Source: Mesorhizobium sp. (GTDB lineage Bacteria; Pseudomonadota; Alphaproteobacteria; Rhizobiales; Rhizobiaceae). From it: a stretch of 64,000 nucleotides of DNA. Positions 45,111 through 54,223 of this stretch are shown piece by piece. Below the pieces are notes generated by a model that was not told the DNA's origin, searched no databases, and saw only the letters and a list, made by a program, of their open reading frames with translations. The translations under genes and the position numbers were made by a program. Within the stretch, counting starts at the first letter, position 1. The number at the start of each line of letters is the position of its first letter. The stretch covers positions 1 through 64,000 of the forward strand of contig NZ_JANJTZ010000018.1 in assembly GCF_024710845.1 (NCBI RefSeq), in the 5' to 3' direction.

Positions 45111-46367
45111 TCAGAGGGCGGTGGACAGCTGCAATTCGTCCACGCCGTCACGAGCATAGATGTCGTCGCGGAAGTGCACGACGCCGTCGCCCGTCGACCA
45201 GGCGGTGATGTAGGTGAAGTAGACCGGCACCGGATTGGCGAGCGCCACCGGCGTGTTCTCGCCCGAGCGGATCGTTTCCTCGAAGCGCTGGCGGTTCCAG
45301 CCATCGGTGTCGCGCAGCAGCCAGGTGACGAGGTCGCGCACGTTCTGCACGCGCACGCAGCCCGACGAATCGAAGCGCATCAGCTTGGAGAACAGGCTCT
45401 GCTGCGGCGTGTCGTGCATGTAGACGGCATGCGGGTTGGGGAAGTTGATCTTCACCGAGGCCATGGCGTTGATCTTGCCGGGGTCCTGGCGGAAGCGATA
45501 CTTCACCGCCTCTTCCGTCGTCCAGTCGACCGAGGCGGGATCGACCTCCGTACCGTCCGGCGCGATCAGGCGGATCGCGTTGTCGGTCAGATAGGTCGGG
45601 TTCTTCCGCATGTGCGGAATGATGTCCTTGATGACGATCGATTCCGGTGCGTTCCAGAACGGGTTGACGATGACCTCGTTGATCTTCGAGTTGAGGATCG
45701 GCGTCTGGCGGTCGATCTTGCCGACGATCGCGGTGTGGCGCTGGACGACGCGGTTTCCTTCCACTGCCTCGATCTGCGCCGCCGGGATGTTGACCATCAC
45801 GTAGCGGTCGCCGAGGAAGCCGGACATCGAGCGCAGGCGCACGAGGTTGGTCTCGAGCTGGCCGAGGCGGACCTGAGCGGTCACGTTCATCGCGGCGAAG
45901 GTGTATTTGCCGGTGACGCCGTCCGCCGGCAGCCCATGCCGTGCCTGGAAGCGTTTGACCGCGGAATCGACATAGGAATCGAAAGACTGCGACATCCCGG
46001 CGGACGTCGGCAGGTCGCCGCTCATCATCAGCCGGCGGCGCAGCGCTTCGACGTCCGGGTCGACGACGCCAAGTTGCAGCTTCTTGGTTGCCGGGACCAT
46101 CTGCCAGCCGCCCTGCGCGACGATGTTCGAATACTGGCCGATCGCCTGCTCGACATAGCTGATCGTCTCGGGGCTGAAGATCGGCAGGTGAGACGAGACC
46201 TTGGCAGCCTTGGAGCTGGCGCGGGCATCGAATTGGTCGTCCCAGGAGCCGCGGCGATTGGCGTTGAGGATCTCCTGGATGACGTCCTGCGCGCTCGCGG
46301 TCGCGGTCGTCGCAGCCAAAGCGCCTGCACTGAGGAGAAAGGTCCGGCGGCTCGTCTTCATTTTCAT
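45111..46367 (-). CDS. ldtP: L,D-transpeptidase (LdtP-like, YcbB family)
   Basis: Periplasmic enzyme that makes 3-3 peptidoglycan crosslinks or attaches proteins to the wall; 418 residues. The N-terminus MKMKTSRRTFLLSAGALAA has a twin-arginine motif, suggesting Tat export. A PG_binding_1 domain (FQARHGLPADGVTGKYTFAA) is followed by the YkuD catalytic domain with YMHDTPQQSLF and the nucleophile cysteine in DSSGCVRVQN. Downstream of the MarR-type gene on the same strand, the LdtR-LdtP arrangement described in Liberibacter and Rhizobiaceae. Confidence 0.93.
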   Translation of the reverse strand: MKMKTSRRTFLLSAGALAATTATASAQDVIQEILNANRRGSWDDQFDARASSKAAKVSSHLPIFSPETISYVEQAIGQYSNIVAQGGWQMVPATKKLQLGVVDPDVEALRRRLMMSGDLPTSAGMSQSFDSYVDSAVKRFQARHGLPADGVTGKYTFAAMNVTAQVRLGQLETNLVRLRSMSGFLGDRYVMVNIPAAQIEAVEGNRVVQRHTAIVGKIDRQTPILNSKINEVIVNPFWNAPESIVIKDIIPHMRKNPTYLTDNAIRLIAPDGTEVDPASVDWTTEEAVKYRFRQDPGKINAMASVKINFPNPHAVYMHDTPQQSLFSKLMRFDSSGCVRVQNVRDLVTWLLRDTDGWNRQRFEETIRSGENTPVALANPVPVYFTYITAWSTGDGVVHFRDDIYARDGVDELQLSTAL

Positions 46368-46575
46368 TCCAGCTATCCCGTCTGTCCGTGCGGCTCGGCG
46401 TCAAACTAGGTCGGCGCGGTTAACATATCGCCAACCATACCGCCTGCCGGGTGAGCGGCCGCCGAATGGCAGCGACATGCACGGAAACCCTCTTCAGGGT
46501 CTGCGATTTCACGGAAATATGGCGCCAAGGTGGCCCGGACAACACACGAAGGCGTTATCCGGCTGCCCGCCGACG

Positions 46576-46610
46576 AACAAAGGCCGGCGCGAGAGGCACC
46601 GGCCCTTGTT
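46576..46610 (-). terminator. Rho-independent terminator after ldtR
   Basis: A 15-bp nearly perfect stem with loop CTCTC on the minus strand, starting AACAAGGGCCGG and ending CCGGCCTTTGTT. It lies 35 bases after the ldtR stop, so ldtP must have its own promoter in 46368-46575. Confidence 0.8.
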
Positions 46611-46644
46611 GGGAAAACGGCTTCGGTCGCGAGACCGCCCCGCA

Positions 46645-47160
46645 TCACATCCGATACGCGATCGTATCGTTCCAGAACCTGTCCAGCCGCTGCAGCGCGC
46701 GGTTCATCTGCTTGAACTCTTCGGCGTTGATGCCGCCGACCTGTTCGATCGAGCCGATGTGGCGCTCGTAGAGCTTGCCGACGACCTCGGCGATCGCCTG
46801 TCCCTTCGGCGTCAGGCTGACGCGGACCGAGCGGCGGTCGATGCGCGAGCGCTGATGGTTGATGAAGTCGAGGTCAACGAGCTTCTTCAGGTTGTACGAT
46901 ACGTTCGAGCCGAGATAGTAGCCGCGGGAGCGCAGCTCGCCGGCGGTCAGCTCGGCATTGCCGATGTTGAAGAGCAGCAGCGCCTGGATGGCGTTGATGT
47001 CGGAGCGGCCGTTGCGGTCGAACTCGTCCTTGATCACGTCAAGCAGGCGGCGGTGCAGCCGTTCGACGAGCTGAAGGGATTCCATGTAGAGGGTGCGGAT
47101 GGCATCCTTCCGGTCGTCCTGAACCGGAGCGGCCTTCTGCGTGGGTCGCGGGTTGATCAT
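46645..47160 (-). CDS. ldtR: MarR family transcriptional regulator LdtR
   Basis: Winged-helix regulator, 171 residues. The MarR core is ALLLFNIGNAELTAGELRSR, then GYYLGSNVSYNLKKLVDLDF and RSRIDRRSVRVSLTPKGQ. The GYYLGSNVSYNLKKLV recognition helix and the neighbouring L,D-transpeptidase gene match LdtR, known in Liberibacter to activate ldtP and osmotic tolerance. Direct regulation of the neighbour here is inferred from that precedent. Starts at ATG 47160 after AGAGGCAAGACC. Confidence 0.9.
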   Translation of the reverse strand: MINPRPTQKAAPVQDDRKDAIRTLYMESLQLVERLHRRLLDVIKDEFDRNGRSDINAIQALLLFNIGNAELTAGELRSRGYYLGSNVSYNLKKLVDLDFINHQRSRIDRRSVRVSLTPKGQAIAEVVGKLYERHIGSIEQVGGINAEEFKQMNRALQRLDRFWNDTIAYRM

Positions 47161-47242
47161 GGTCTTGCCTCTCGTTGTGACGCCCGGTGACTTCTTTTTG
47201 TCTCACCTTGGCCTCACCCTAGCGCTGACCCATAAAATTCGA

Positions 47243-47321
47243 CTTAAACCTCAGCCTTAACCAGTGCTTACGAGGCGCCTTTCAAAACGAAGACTAATTT
47301 GTGGTAAACGAATTGGTTAAG
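47243..47321. promoter_or_regulatory. Repeated TTAACC-type boxes upstream of ldtR
   Basis: Two clusters in the AT-rich region between ldtR and the DUF6163 gene: CTTAAACC and CTTAACCA at 47243-47263, and on the other strand GGTAAAC and TGGTTAAG at 47303-47321. CTTAACCA/TGGTTAAG is an 8-bp inverted repeat. They are candidate sites for LdtR autoregulation; binding is not shown. Confidence 0.35.
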
Positions 47322-47363
47322 ATGCTCGATTATGAAAAATTTAATCGACGCGCCTGACCGGCC

Positions 47364-47783
47364 TCAGGTCGCGGGCCGGCGCTGCTGGAAATGCAGCACG
47401 ACACGGAACCCGATATAGATGGCGGCGACAACGAGATGGGAGGCGACGACCGAGTATTTCGCGCCGAAGAGCTGCGGGAAGCCGGCATACATGATGATCT
47501 CGGCGGCTGCGCACAGGACCCAGATAACAGGGCCCCATGAAGTGACCATCCACAGGCCGATCCCGGCAAACGGATAGAGCGCGGCCAGCACGGCGGCTGC
47601 GATCTGCCAGTGGACCGGCATCAGGTCGAACCGCCACAAGACGCCGTCGTAGAAGCCGATCAGCCGGATCCAGTAAAGCGTCCCGAACATCAGGCAATAG
47701 GCGGCAATGATCCGGTGGAACCACCAGAATGCCTGCTGGAACGGCGTCGGCCGCAGAACTGCGGGGCTCTCGCGATAAGGCAT
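47364..47783 (-). CDS. DUF6163-like small membrane protein
   Basis: 139-residue protein with four hydrophobic segments (IIAAYCLMFGTLYWIRLIGF, AAAVLAALYPFAGIGLWMV, VIWVLCAAAEIIMYAGFP, SHLVVAAIYIGFRVVLHF). It looks like the rhizobial DUF6163 family, whose function is unknown; the family number is from memory. Its ATG overlaps the stop of the upstream 3-hydroxyisobutyryl-CoA hydrolase gene (TGATG), so both are co-translated. Confidence 0.8.
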   Translation of the reverse strand: MPYRESPAVLRPTPFQQAFWWFHRIIAAYCLMFGTLYWIRLIGFYDGVLWRFDLMPVHWQIAAAVLAALYPFAGIGLWMVTSWGPVIWVLCAAAEIIMYAGFPQLFGAKYSVVASHLVVAAIYIGFRVVLHFQQRRPAT

Positions 47784-48826
47784 CAGATAAGGAGTTCTCC
47801 GCCGGGCAGCGGATCAAAATAGGCGTCGATCGCCTTCTCGTCTATCTCCGCCAGCGTCGCGGGCTGCCAGCGCGGCGTATCGCCCTTGTCGATGATCGCC
47901 GCGCGGATGCCTTCGTAGAAGTCGTGGCCGACGAGCATGCGGTTGAGGATGCGGAACTCCATCTTCATGCATTCCTCCATCGACAGGGCCTCGCCGTAGG
48001 TGATCTGGCGGAAGGCGACGTGCAGGCTCGTCGGCGAGCGCTTGGCCAGCGTATCGAGCGTGGCGGCGGCGAACTCGTCGCGGCCGGCGGCCTGGGTGAG
48101 GCTGGCGATCAGGTCGTTCATCGAGCCGAGCGAAAAATGAAGCGCCATCGAGACCGCAACGGCCTCGTCCAGATTCTTCTCGGGCGTGATGCACAGATCC
48201 CTCAGCGCCCTGTCCGGATCGCCCGTCTCGACGATCGCCGCCTCGACCGCGCTCAGATCTTCCGATTTCACCGCATGCGTGGCGAGCCCCGCATGGAGCG
48301 CATCGCCAGGCCCAATGCGGCTGCCTGTCAGCCCGAGATAGAGGCCATAGCCGCCCTTGACGCGGGACAGCAGATAGCTGCCGCCGACGTCGGGGAAGAA
48401 GCCGATGCCGACTTCCGGCATCGCGAAGAGCGCCTTCTCGCCCATGACGCGGTGCGAGCCATGGAACGAGACGCCGACGCCGCCGCCCATGACGACCCCG
48501 TCGATCAGCGCCACATATGGCTTGCTGAAACTACGGATCGCCGCGTTAAGGCGATACTCGTCGGCGAAGAACTGCACCGGCGGCTTTCCCGCGCGGCCCG
48601 CTTGGTAGATGTCCAGGATGTCGCCGCCGGCCGAAAAAGCCCTCCCCTCGGCCTTGATGATCACGGCCTTCACATCCGGATCGGCCTCCCACTGCGGCAG
48701 CTTCTCGGCCAGCGCCAGTATCATGGCATGGGTGACCGCATTGAGGGCCTTGGGGCGATTGAGTGTGACGATCGCCGCGTGGCCGCGCCGCTCGAAGCGG
48801 ATCTCGTCGCCGGCATTCGCTTCCAT
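47783..48826 (-). CDS. 3-hydroxyisobutyryl-CoA hydrolase (HIBCH family)
   Basis: Crotonase-family thioesterase of valine catabolism, 347 residues. Diagnostic motifs: KAEGRAFSAGGDI, VVMGGGVGVSFHGSHRV and ALFAMPEVGIGFFPDVGGSY, the last being the HIBCH hallmark, with the long C-terminal domain that plain enoyl-CoA hydratases lack. ATG 48826 follows GGGAGAGACGTG; the much longer open frame upstream is not coding. Confidence 0.92.
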   Translation of the reverse strand: MEANAGDEIRFERRGHAAIVTLNRPKALNAVTHAMILALAEKLPQWEADPDVKAVIIKAEGRAFSAGGDILDIYQAGRAGKPPVQFFADEYRLNAAIRSFSKPYVALIDGVVMGGGVGVSFHGSHRVMGEKALFAMPEVGIGFFPDVGGSYLLSRVKGGYGLYLGLTGSRIGPGDALHAGLATHAVKSEDLSAVEAAIVETGDPDRALRDLCITPEKNLDEAVAVSMALHFSLGSMNDLIASLTQAAGRDEFAAATLDTLAKRSPTSLHVAFRQITYGEALSMEECMKMEFRILNRMLVGHDFYEGIRAAIIDKGDTPRWQPATLAEIDEKAIDAYFDPLPGGELLI

Positions 48827-48982
48827 CACGTCTCTCCCTCTGGCGTCCCGTTGTGGTCCCTGCGCCGGTCCGCCCTTCTTCCGCCGTTTCGTCGGCTTCA
48901 ATGCGCGATTGTATTCGTCTAAGATCGCTTTCCGAAGCGCGTCAATGGCGCGCGGAGAGTATCCGCTTTGCAGGGGGCACCT

Positions 48983-49777
48983 TTGATCCGCAAACTGCTT
49001 CTGGCTGCGATCCTTGCATGCCTTTCTCCCGCGCCGGCCTTCGTCGCGGAGGCCAATCTCTACAGTTCCAAGGCCATCGTGACCGGAACCGGCGAGGAGA
49101 ACCGTGTGCCGGGCTTGCGCGAATGCGTGGCGAAAGTCCTGGTGCGCGTGTCGGGCGACCAGCGGCTGCTCCACAACGCGGCAGTGGAGGCGATCGTCGA
49201 GGCCGCGGCCAGCCATGTCGCCTCCTTCCGCTACCGCGACCGGCTGGAGGGCGTTCCTATCCACGACGAACAGGGCAGCTATGCCCGTCCGCACGATCTC
49301 ACCTGCGTCTTCGACCCGGCCCATGTCGACGACCTGCTGGCCCAGCTCGGTTCGAAACCCTGGCCGCTGCCGCGCCCGGGGATCGCCGTCTTCGTGCATG
49401 TCGTGCAAGGCGCACGCTCCTTCGTGCTCACCGAGGACGGCGGCGAAAGCCCCTACATGGGCGAATCGCTGGCACTTGCGGCCGAACCGCTTGCCATCGA
49501 GACCAGTCTTCCGCGCGCGGCGGTGCGGCCCGAGTTGAGCGGAGAACTGCCCTTCCCCGAACAGTTCGAGGCGCTTCGCGAAGCCGCAGGCGGGGACGTT
49601 CCGCTGGCGATCACGCTCGAGTGGAGCGACCAGGCGCTGGGCTGGGTCGCCAATTTCCGCATGGTGAATGAGAAGGGCGTCCAGGACTGGTCCGCGACCG
49701 GAATAGGCTTCGACGAGGCCTTCCGCATCGCCATGCGGGGTGCCGCGCAGGTGCTTTCGGGCAACGGTCCGCCGTGA
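48983..49777 (+). CDS. DUF2066 domain-containing exported protein
   Basis: 264-residue protein with a signal peptide (IRKLLLAAILACLSPAPAFV) and a DUF2066 domain: AIVTGTGEENRVPGLRECVA, KVLVRVSGDQRLL, then a domain rich in beta-strands. Function unknown in all members. I prefer TTG 48983, because GGGGG lies 5 bases before it and the signal peptide starts there; an in-frame TTG at 48968 is the alternative. Divergent from the HIBCH gene. hemB follows after 61 bases. Confidence 0.82.
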   Translation: MIRKLLLAAILACLSPAPAFVAEANLYSSKAIVTGTGEENRVPGLRECVAKVLVRVSGDQRLLHNAAVEAIVEAAASHVASFRYRDRLEGVPIHDEQGSYARPHDLTCVFDPAHVDDLLAQLGSKPWPLPRPGIAVFVHVVQGARSFVLTEDGGESPYMGESLALAAEPLAIETSLPRAAVRPELSGELPFPEQFEALREAAGGDVPLAITLEWSDQALGWVANFRMVNEKGVQDWSATGIGFDEAFRIAMRGAAQVLSGNGPP

Positions 49778-49838
49778 CCGGCGTTTGATGCGCGCGGCAC
49801 CCGCGTGCTAAGGACGCGGCACGAGAAAGGGCCGCGCG

Positions 49839-50870
49839 ATGAACACGCATACCAGGAAGCTGTCCACGAGCCACCGCAGCGTCGACGAGATCACCGGCTC
49901 GCGGCGGATGCGGCGGATGCGCAAGGCCGACTGGTCGCGCCGACTCGTGCAGGAACACAGGTTGACGGTCGACGACCTGATCTGGCCGATCTTCATTATC
50001 GACGGCCACAACCGCCGCGAAGAAATAGCGGCCATGCCGGGCGTCTTCCGCATGACGGTGGATCTGGCGGTGAAGGAAGCCGAGGGTGCTGCGAAGCTCG
50101 GCATTCCGGCGATCGCCACCTTCCCGAATGTCGAGATGTCGCTGCGCGACCAGACCGGTTCGCACATCCTCGACCCGGACAACATCATCAACCGCGCGAC
50201 GCGGGCCATCAAGGCAGCGGTGCCGGAGATCGGCATCATCACCGACGCAGCGCTCGACCCGTTCACTAGCCACGGCCATGACGGCATCTTGCGCGAGGGG
50301 ATCATCGTCAACGACGAGACGGTGGCGCAGCTCGCCGCCGCGGCCGTCGGCCAGGCCGCCGCCGGCGCCGACATCATCGCGCCGTCCGACATGATGGACG
50401 GACGGATCGGTGCGATCCGCGACGCACTCGACGCCAACGGCTTCCAGGACGTCGCGATCATGTCCTATGCGACGAAATTCGCCTCGGCGTTTTATGGCCC
50501 CTATCGCGAGGCGGTCGGCACCGCCGGCCTGCTCAAGGGCGATAAGAAGACCTATTACATCGACCACGCCAATTCGGACGAGGCGGTGCGCGAGGCCGAG
50601 CAGGACGTGCTCGAAGGCGCCGACATGCTGATGGTGAAGCCCGGACTGCCCTATCTCGACATCATCCGCCGCCTCAAGGACGAGCTGCGCATGCCGACCT
50701 TCGCCTACCAGGTGTCGGGCGAGTACTCGATGATCCGCGCCGCCGCGGCCAATGGCTGGATCGACGGCGAGCGCGCGATGCTGGAATCGCTGCTCGCTTT
50801 CAAGCGCGCCGGCTGCGACGGCATCCTCACCTATTTCGCGCCGCAGGTGGCGGCGCTGCTCAAGAGCTGA
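49839..50870 (+). CDS. hemB: Delta-aminolevulinic acid dehydratase (porphobilinogen synthase)
   Basis: Condenses two aminolevulinate molecules to porphobilinogen in heme and tetrapyrrole synthesis; 343 residues. Both Schiff-base lysines are present: SYATKFASAFYGPYREA and MLMVKPGLPYLDI. At the metal site the sequence is DAALDPFTSHGHDG, so the three zinc cysteines are replaced by aspartate-type residues. This is the zinc-independent, Mg/K-responsive class. Confidence 0.97.
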   Translation: MNTHTRKLSTSHRSVDEITGSRRMRRMRKADWSRRLVQEHRLTVDDLIWPIFIIDGHNRREEIAAMPGVFRMTVDLAVKEAEGAAKLGIPAIATFPNVEMSLRDQTGSHILDPDNIINRATRAIKAAVPEIGIITDAALDPFTSHGHDGILREGIIVNDETVAQLAAAAVGQAAAGADIIAPSDMMDGRIGAIRDALDANGFQDVAIMSYATKFASAFYGPYREAVGTAGLLKGDKKTYYIDHANSDEAVREAEQDVLEGADMLMVKPGLPYLDIIRRLKDELRMPTFAYQVSGEYSMIRAAAANGWIDGERAMLESLLAFKRAGCDGILTYFAPQVAALLKS

Positions 50871-50873
50871 GAC

Positions 50874-51527
50874 TCAGAACTCGACCTCGAGCTCGATGAT
50901 CTCGTCGGGCTCGGCCAGCGCGCCTTCCGTCCATTCCTTGATCAGCGGCCAGGCGAAGATCGTCTCGCAATAGGCCTTGAGAGCCGGTTCGAGTTCCACC
51001 GCATAGGTGCGGAAGCGGGTGCAGACCGGGGCATACATGGCGTCCGCCACGGTCGGCTTGTCACCGAACAGGAACGGCCCGCCATAGGTGTCCAGGCATT
51101 CCTTCCAGATCGCGCGGATACGCTCCACATCCGGCCGTGCGCCGGAGAACATCTTGAACTTCTCGTGCCTCGCCTTGAGGTTCATCGGCAGCGCCGAGCG
51201 CAGATTGTAGAAGCCCGAGTGCATCTCGCCCGACACCGAGCGGCAATGCGCGCGCGCGACTTTGTCCTTGGGCAGAAGCTGCGCCTTTGGCCGCGTCTCG
51301 TTCAAATATTCGGCGATCGCCAGCGTGTCCCACACGGTCACCTCGCCATCCGTCAGGCGCGGCACCAGCACGGAGGGACTGAGCAGCAGCAGTTCCTGGC
51401 GCTGGTCGTCAGTGATCTCGACCAGCTTCTCCTCGAAGTCGATGCCCGACATTCGGCACAGCAGCCAGCCCCGCAGCGACCAGGACGAATAGTTCTTCGA
51501 GGAAATCGTCAGTGTCGCCCGCGCCAT
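50874..51527 (-). CDS. Glutathione S-transferase family protein
   Basis: Cytosolic GST fold, 217 residues. The thioredoxin-like N-domain begins LTISSKNYSSWSLRGWLL with the likely catalytic serines, then VPRLTDGEVTVWDTLAIAEYL with the cis-Pro and the glutathione gamma-Glu-binding region. The C-terminal helical domain ends GPFLFGDKPTVADAMYAPV with the N-capping Asp. Substrate unknown. Its stop is 3 bases from the hemB stop (convergent). Divergent from the PHA depolymerase gene. Confidence 0.9.
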   Translation of the reverse strand: MARATLTISSKNYSSWSLRGWLLCRMSGIDFEEKLVEITDDQRQELLLLSPSVLVPRLTDGEVTVWDTLAIAEYLNETRPKAQLLPKDKVARAHCRSVSGEMHSGFYNLRSALPMNLKARHEKFKMFSGARPDVERIRAIWKECLDTYGGPFLFGDKPTVADAMYAPVCTRFRTYAVELEPALKAYCETIFAWPLIKEWTEGALAEPDEIIELEVEF

Positions 51528-51631
51528 GCCACCACTTTCCGCAATCGTTCACGCTGAAACAATCCTCTCGCAACGCAACACAAATTGCACTAGCTTTTTT
51601 GCAGTGCGACATCGGCCGGGAGACAGCGACC

Positions 51632-52846
51632 TTGCTCTATCATGCCTACCAGTTCCAGGACGACCTGGTCGCGCCGTTCCGGACATGGGCGCGGATGATG
51701 CGCCGATCGGCATTGCCGAGCTTCTGGGCCGCGGGCGAGACGTTCAAGTCGCGCTTTCTCGCCGGGCTCGAGATGGTCTCCCGTTTCGAGCTGTCGCATT
51801 CGCGCCCGGAGTTCGGCATCACCAGCGTGCGCGTCGGCAACCGCGACGTGCCGGTCACCGAGGAAGTCGCGCTCGATCTGCCCTTCGGCAAGCTGCTGCA
51901 CTTCGCCAAGGACATCGACAGCGCCCAGCCCCGCGTCCTGGTGGTGGCGCCGCTGTCGGGCCATTTCCCGACGCTCTTGCGCAACACGGTCGAAACGCTG
52001 CTGCGCGACCATGACGTCTACATCACCGACTGGGTCAATGCGCGCGAGGTGCCGCTGTCGGAAGGCAAGTTCGGCATCGACGACTATATCGACTACCTCA
52101 TCCGCTTCCTCGACGAGATCGGGCCAGGCGGACATGTGCTGGCCGTCTGCCAGCCCTGCGTGCAGACGCTCGCCGCCGTCTCGATCATGTCGGAGGACAA
52201 GCACCCGGCGACGCCGCGCTCGATGACGCTGATGGCGGGGCCGATCGACCCGCGTGAGAGCCCGACCGAGGTCAACGAATTCGCGGTGGCAAAATCGCTC
52301 GCCTGGTTCCAGCATTCGGTGATCTCGACCGTGCCGTGGCGCTTCAGGGGCGGCGGCCGGCGGGTCTATCCAGGCTTCCTGCAGCTCACCGCGTTCATGG
52401 CGATGAACCTGGAGCGGCACAAGAACGCCCACAAGAAGCTGTACGAGCATCTGGCCGCGGGCGAGACGGCTGAAGCCGAGAAGATCAAGACCTTCTACGA
52501 CGAGTATTTCGCCGTGCTCGACCTCACCGAGGAATTCTACATCGAAACGATCGACCGGGTGTTCCACAAGGCTCAACTCGCCAAGGGCGAACTGACCTGG
52601 CGCGGTCGCAAGGTCGATCCGGCCGCCATCCACAAGACCGCGCTGCTGACCGTCGAGGGCGGACGCGACGATATCTGCGCGCTCGGCCAGACGACCGCCG
52701 CGCACGACCTTTGCCGCTCGCTGCGCCCGCACCTCAAGCGCCATCATCTCCAGGCCAATGTCGGCCACTACGGCGTCTTTTCCGGCAAGCGCTGGGAGCG
52801 CGAGATCTATCCCGTGGTGCGCAACATGATCCTGGCGATGGAGTAG
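51632..52846 (+). CDS. phaZ: Intracellular polyhydroxyalkanoate depolymerase
   Basis: Alpha/beta-hydrolase that degrades stored poly-3-hydroxybutyrate granules; 404 residues. It shows the PHB_depo_C layout: LVVAPLSGHFPTLLRNTVET, then VYITDWVNAREVPL and the nucleophile-region LAVCQPCVQTLAAV, ending GGRDDICALGQTTAAH with the late Asp and NVGHYGVFSG with the His. No signal peptide. I chose TTG 51632, which gives the usual family N-terminus (LYHAYQFQDDLVAPF) and has GGGAG 9 bases upstream; an in-frame ATG at 51512 overlaps the divergent GST start. DUF423 follows after 3 bases. Confidence 0.92.
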   Translation: MLYHAYQFQDDLVAPFRTWARMMRRSALPSFWAAGETFKSRFLAGLEMVSRFELSHSRPEFGITSVRVGNRDVPVTEEVALDLPFGKLLHFAKDIDSAQPRVLVVAPLSGHFPTLLRNTVETLLRDHDVYITDWVNAREVPLSEGKFGIDDYIDYLIRFLDEIGPGGHVLAVCQPCVQTLAAVSIMSEDKHPATPRSMTLMAGPIDPRESPTEVNEFAVAKSLAWFQHSVISTVPWRFRGGGRRVYPGFLQLTAFMAMNLERHKNAHKKLYEHLAAGETAEAEKIKTFYDEYFAVLDLTEEFYIETIDRVFHKAQLAKGELTWRGRKVDPAAIHKTALLTVEGGRDDICALGQTTAAHDLCRSLRPHLKRHHLQANVGHYGVFSGKRWEREIYPVVRNMILAME

Positions 52847-52849
52847 GTC

Positions 52850-53200
52850 GTGAACCCCTTCCTTCTCGCCGGTGGGCTCCTAGGTGCCGCCGGTGTCGCG
52901 CTCTCCGCGGCGGCAGCACACGCGGGCGGCGGCAACATCGCCACCGCCGCGAACTTCCTGCTCTTTCACGCACCCGCCTTCCTGGCGCTCGGGCTCTTCG
53001 GCAGCCTGGCTGGCAGAGTGCTCAAAGCCGGCGGATGGATCATCCTCGTCGGGCTCCTGCTTTTCGCTGGCGATCTCCTCGCCCGGCATTATCTCGGCAA
53101 CCGGCTGTTTCCAATGGCGGCGCCAACCGGCGGGACGCTGATGATCGCAGGATGGCTGGTGACCGCTGCGTCGGCCTTCGGGACGCGCCAGACGAACTGA
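52850..53200 (+). CDS. DUF423 domain-containing membrane protein
   Basis: 116-residue protein with four hydrophobic segments; LAGGLLGAAGVALSAAAAHA and FHAPAFLALGLFGS are typical of the DUF423 (YgdD) family. GTG 52850 lies 3 bases after the depolymerase stop, so both form an operon. Function unknown. Confidence 0.87.
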   Translation: MNPFLLAGGLLGAAGVALSAAAAHAGGGNIATAANFLLFHAPAFLALGLFGSLAGRVLKAGGWIILVGLLLFAGDLLARHYLGNRLFPMAAPTGGTLMIAGWLVTAASAFGTRQTN

Positions 53201-53221
53201 CCCCAACAAAGGCCGGCGCAC

Positions 53222-54106
53222 TCAGACGTATTTGCGCCAGTCGTGCTCCTCGCGAAAGCCGAGCACCTCGCGCGCCTTGCGGTTCGAGATCGGCGCCTCG
53301 CGTTCTCCCATCGGCCGCGTGATCGGCGTTCCCGGGCACCAGCGCTTCAGGAACGTTTCCGCCGGCTCGTTGGCGGTGATCGTGTCGTTGACCGCGTTGA
53401 AGACCTGGAAGCCCAGCCCGTCCTTCTCCAGGCACAGATGCACGATCTGGCCGAGGTCGCGCGCGTCGATGTAGCTCCAGGCATTGCGCTTGCGCGACAG
53501 CGGCTCCTTCAGGAAGTCGCGGAACATCGGGTATTCGTGCGGCTCGATCACGTTGCCGATGCGTAGGGCATAGATATCGGCGCCGAAGCGCATGGAGAAC
53601 GCGCGCGCGGTCTTCTCGTTGACGACCTTGGACAGACCGTACGAATCCATCGGGTCGACGTCGTAGTCTTCCTCGAGCGGAAACGAATGATAGTCCTTGT
53701 CGCCTTCGGCGAAGCAGACGCCGTAGGTCGTCTCGCTGGAAGCGACGATCACCTTTCGAATGCCGAGCTTCATCGCCGCCTCGATCACGTTGTAGGTGCT
53801 CGTCACGTTCGCCTTGAACGTCTCGTTGTCCGGCTTGAGCAGGATGCGCGGCACCGCGGCGAAATGGACGACCGCGTCGAGCGGCGCCGGCCCTCTGCCG
53901 GTCTCCAGCCCCTTGAAGTCGAAATGCATCGACAGCGCGTTGAACACCTGGCCGCTGTCGGTCAGGTCGGCGTCGAGCGTGGTCACGCCCGGGCAGTCGA
54001 GCGGCTTCAGGTCGAGGTTGAGGATGTCGTAGCCCTTCGCCTTGAGCCAGGGCACGACGTGCCGGCCGGCCTTGCCGGACCCGCCCGTAAAGACAATGCG
54101 CTTCAT
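53222..54106 (-). CDS. NAD-dependent epimerase/dehydratase family protein
   Basis: Extended short-chain dehydrogenase of 294 residues. Rossmann motif RIVFTGGSGKAGRHVVPWL, then VVHFAAVPR, and the catalytic YxxxK in MDSYGLSKVVNEK preceded by SSETTYG. ATG 54106 has GGAGGAAAGC before it. Likely acts on a nucleotide sugar or sugar acid; uronate dehydrogenases share this size, but nothing here fixes the substrate. Convergent with DUF423. Confidence 0.88.
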   Translation of the reverse strand: MKRIVFTGGSGKAGRHVVPWLKAKGYDILNLDLKPLDCPGVTTLDADLTDSGQVFNALSMHFDFKGLETGRGPAPLDAVVHFAAVPRILLKPDNETFKANVTSTYNVIEAAMKLGIRKVIVASSETTYGVCFAEGDKDYHSFPLEEDYDVDPMDSYGLSKVVNEKTARAFSMRFGADIYALRIGNVIEPHEYPMFRDFLKEPLSRKRNAWSYIDARDLGQIVHLCLEKDGLGFQVFNAVNDTITANEPAETFLKRWCPGTPITRPMGEREAPISNRKAREVLGFREEHDWRKYV

Positions 54107-54223
54107 GCTTTCCTCCGAGACCGGCCGTTGCCGCCCATCCAATCGTGCACGGCGAAGTGGGAGATAGTCGATATCGGCTCTACGGAAAAGCCGACCTCCG
54201 CGGCACCTCGCCCCTCCGTCATC

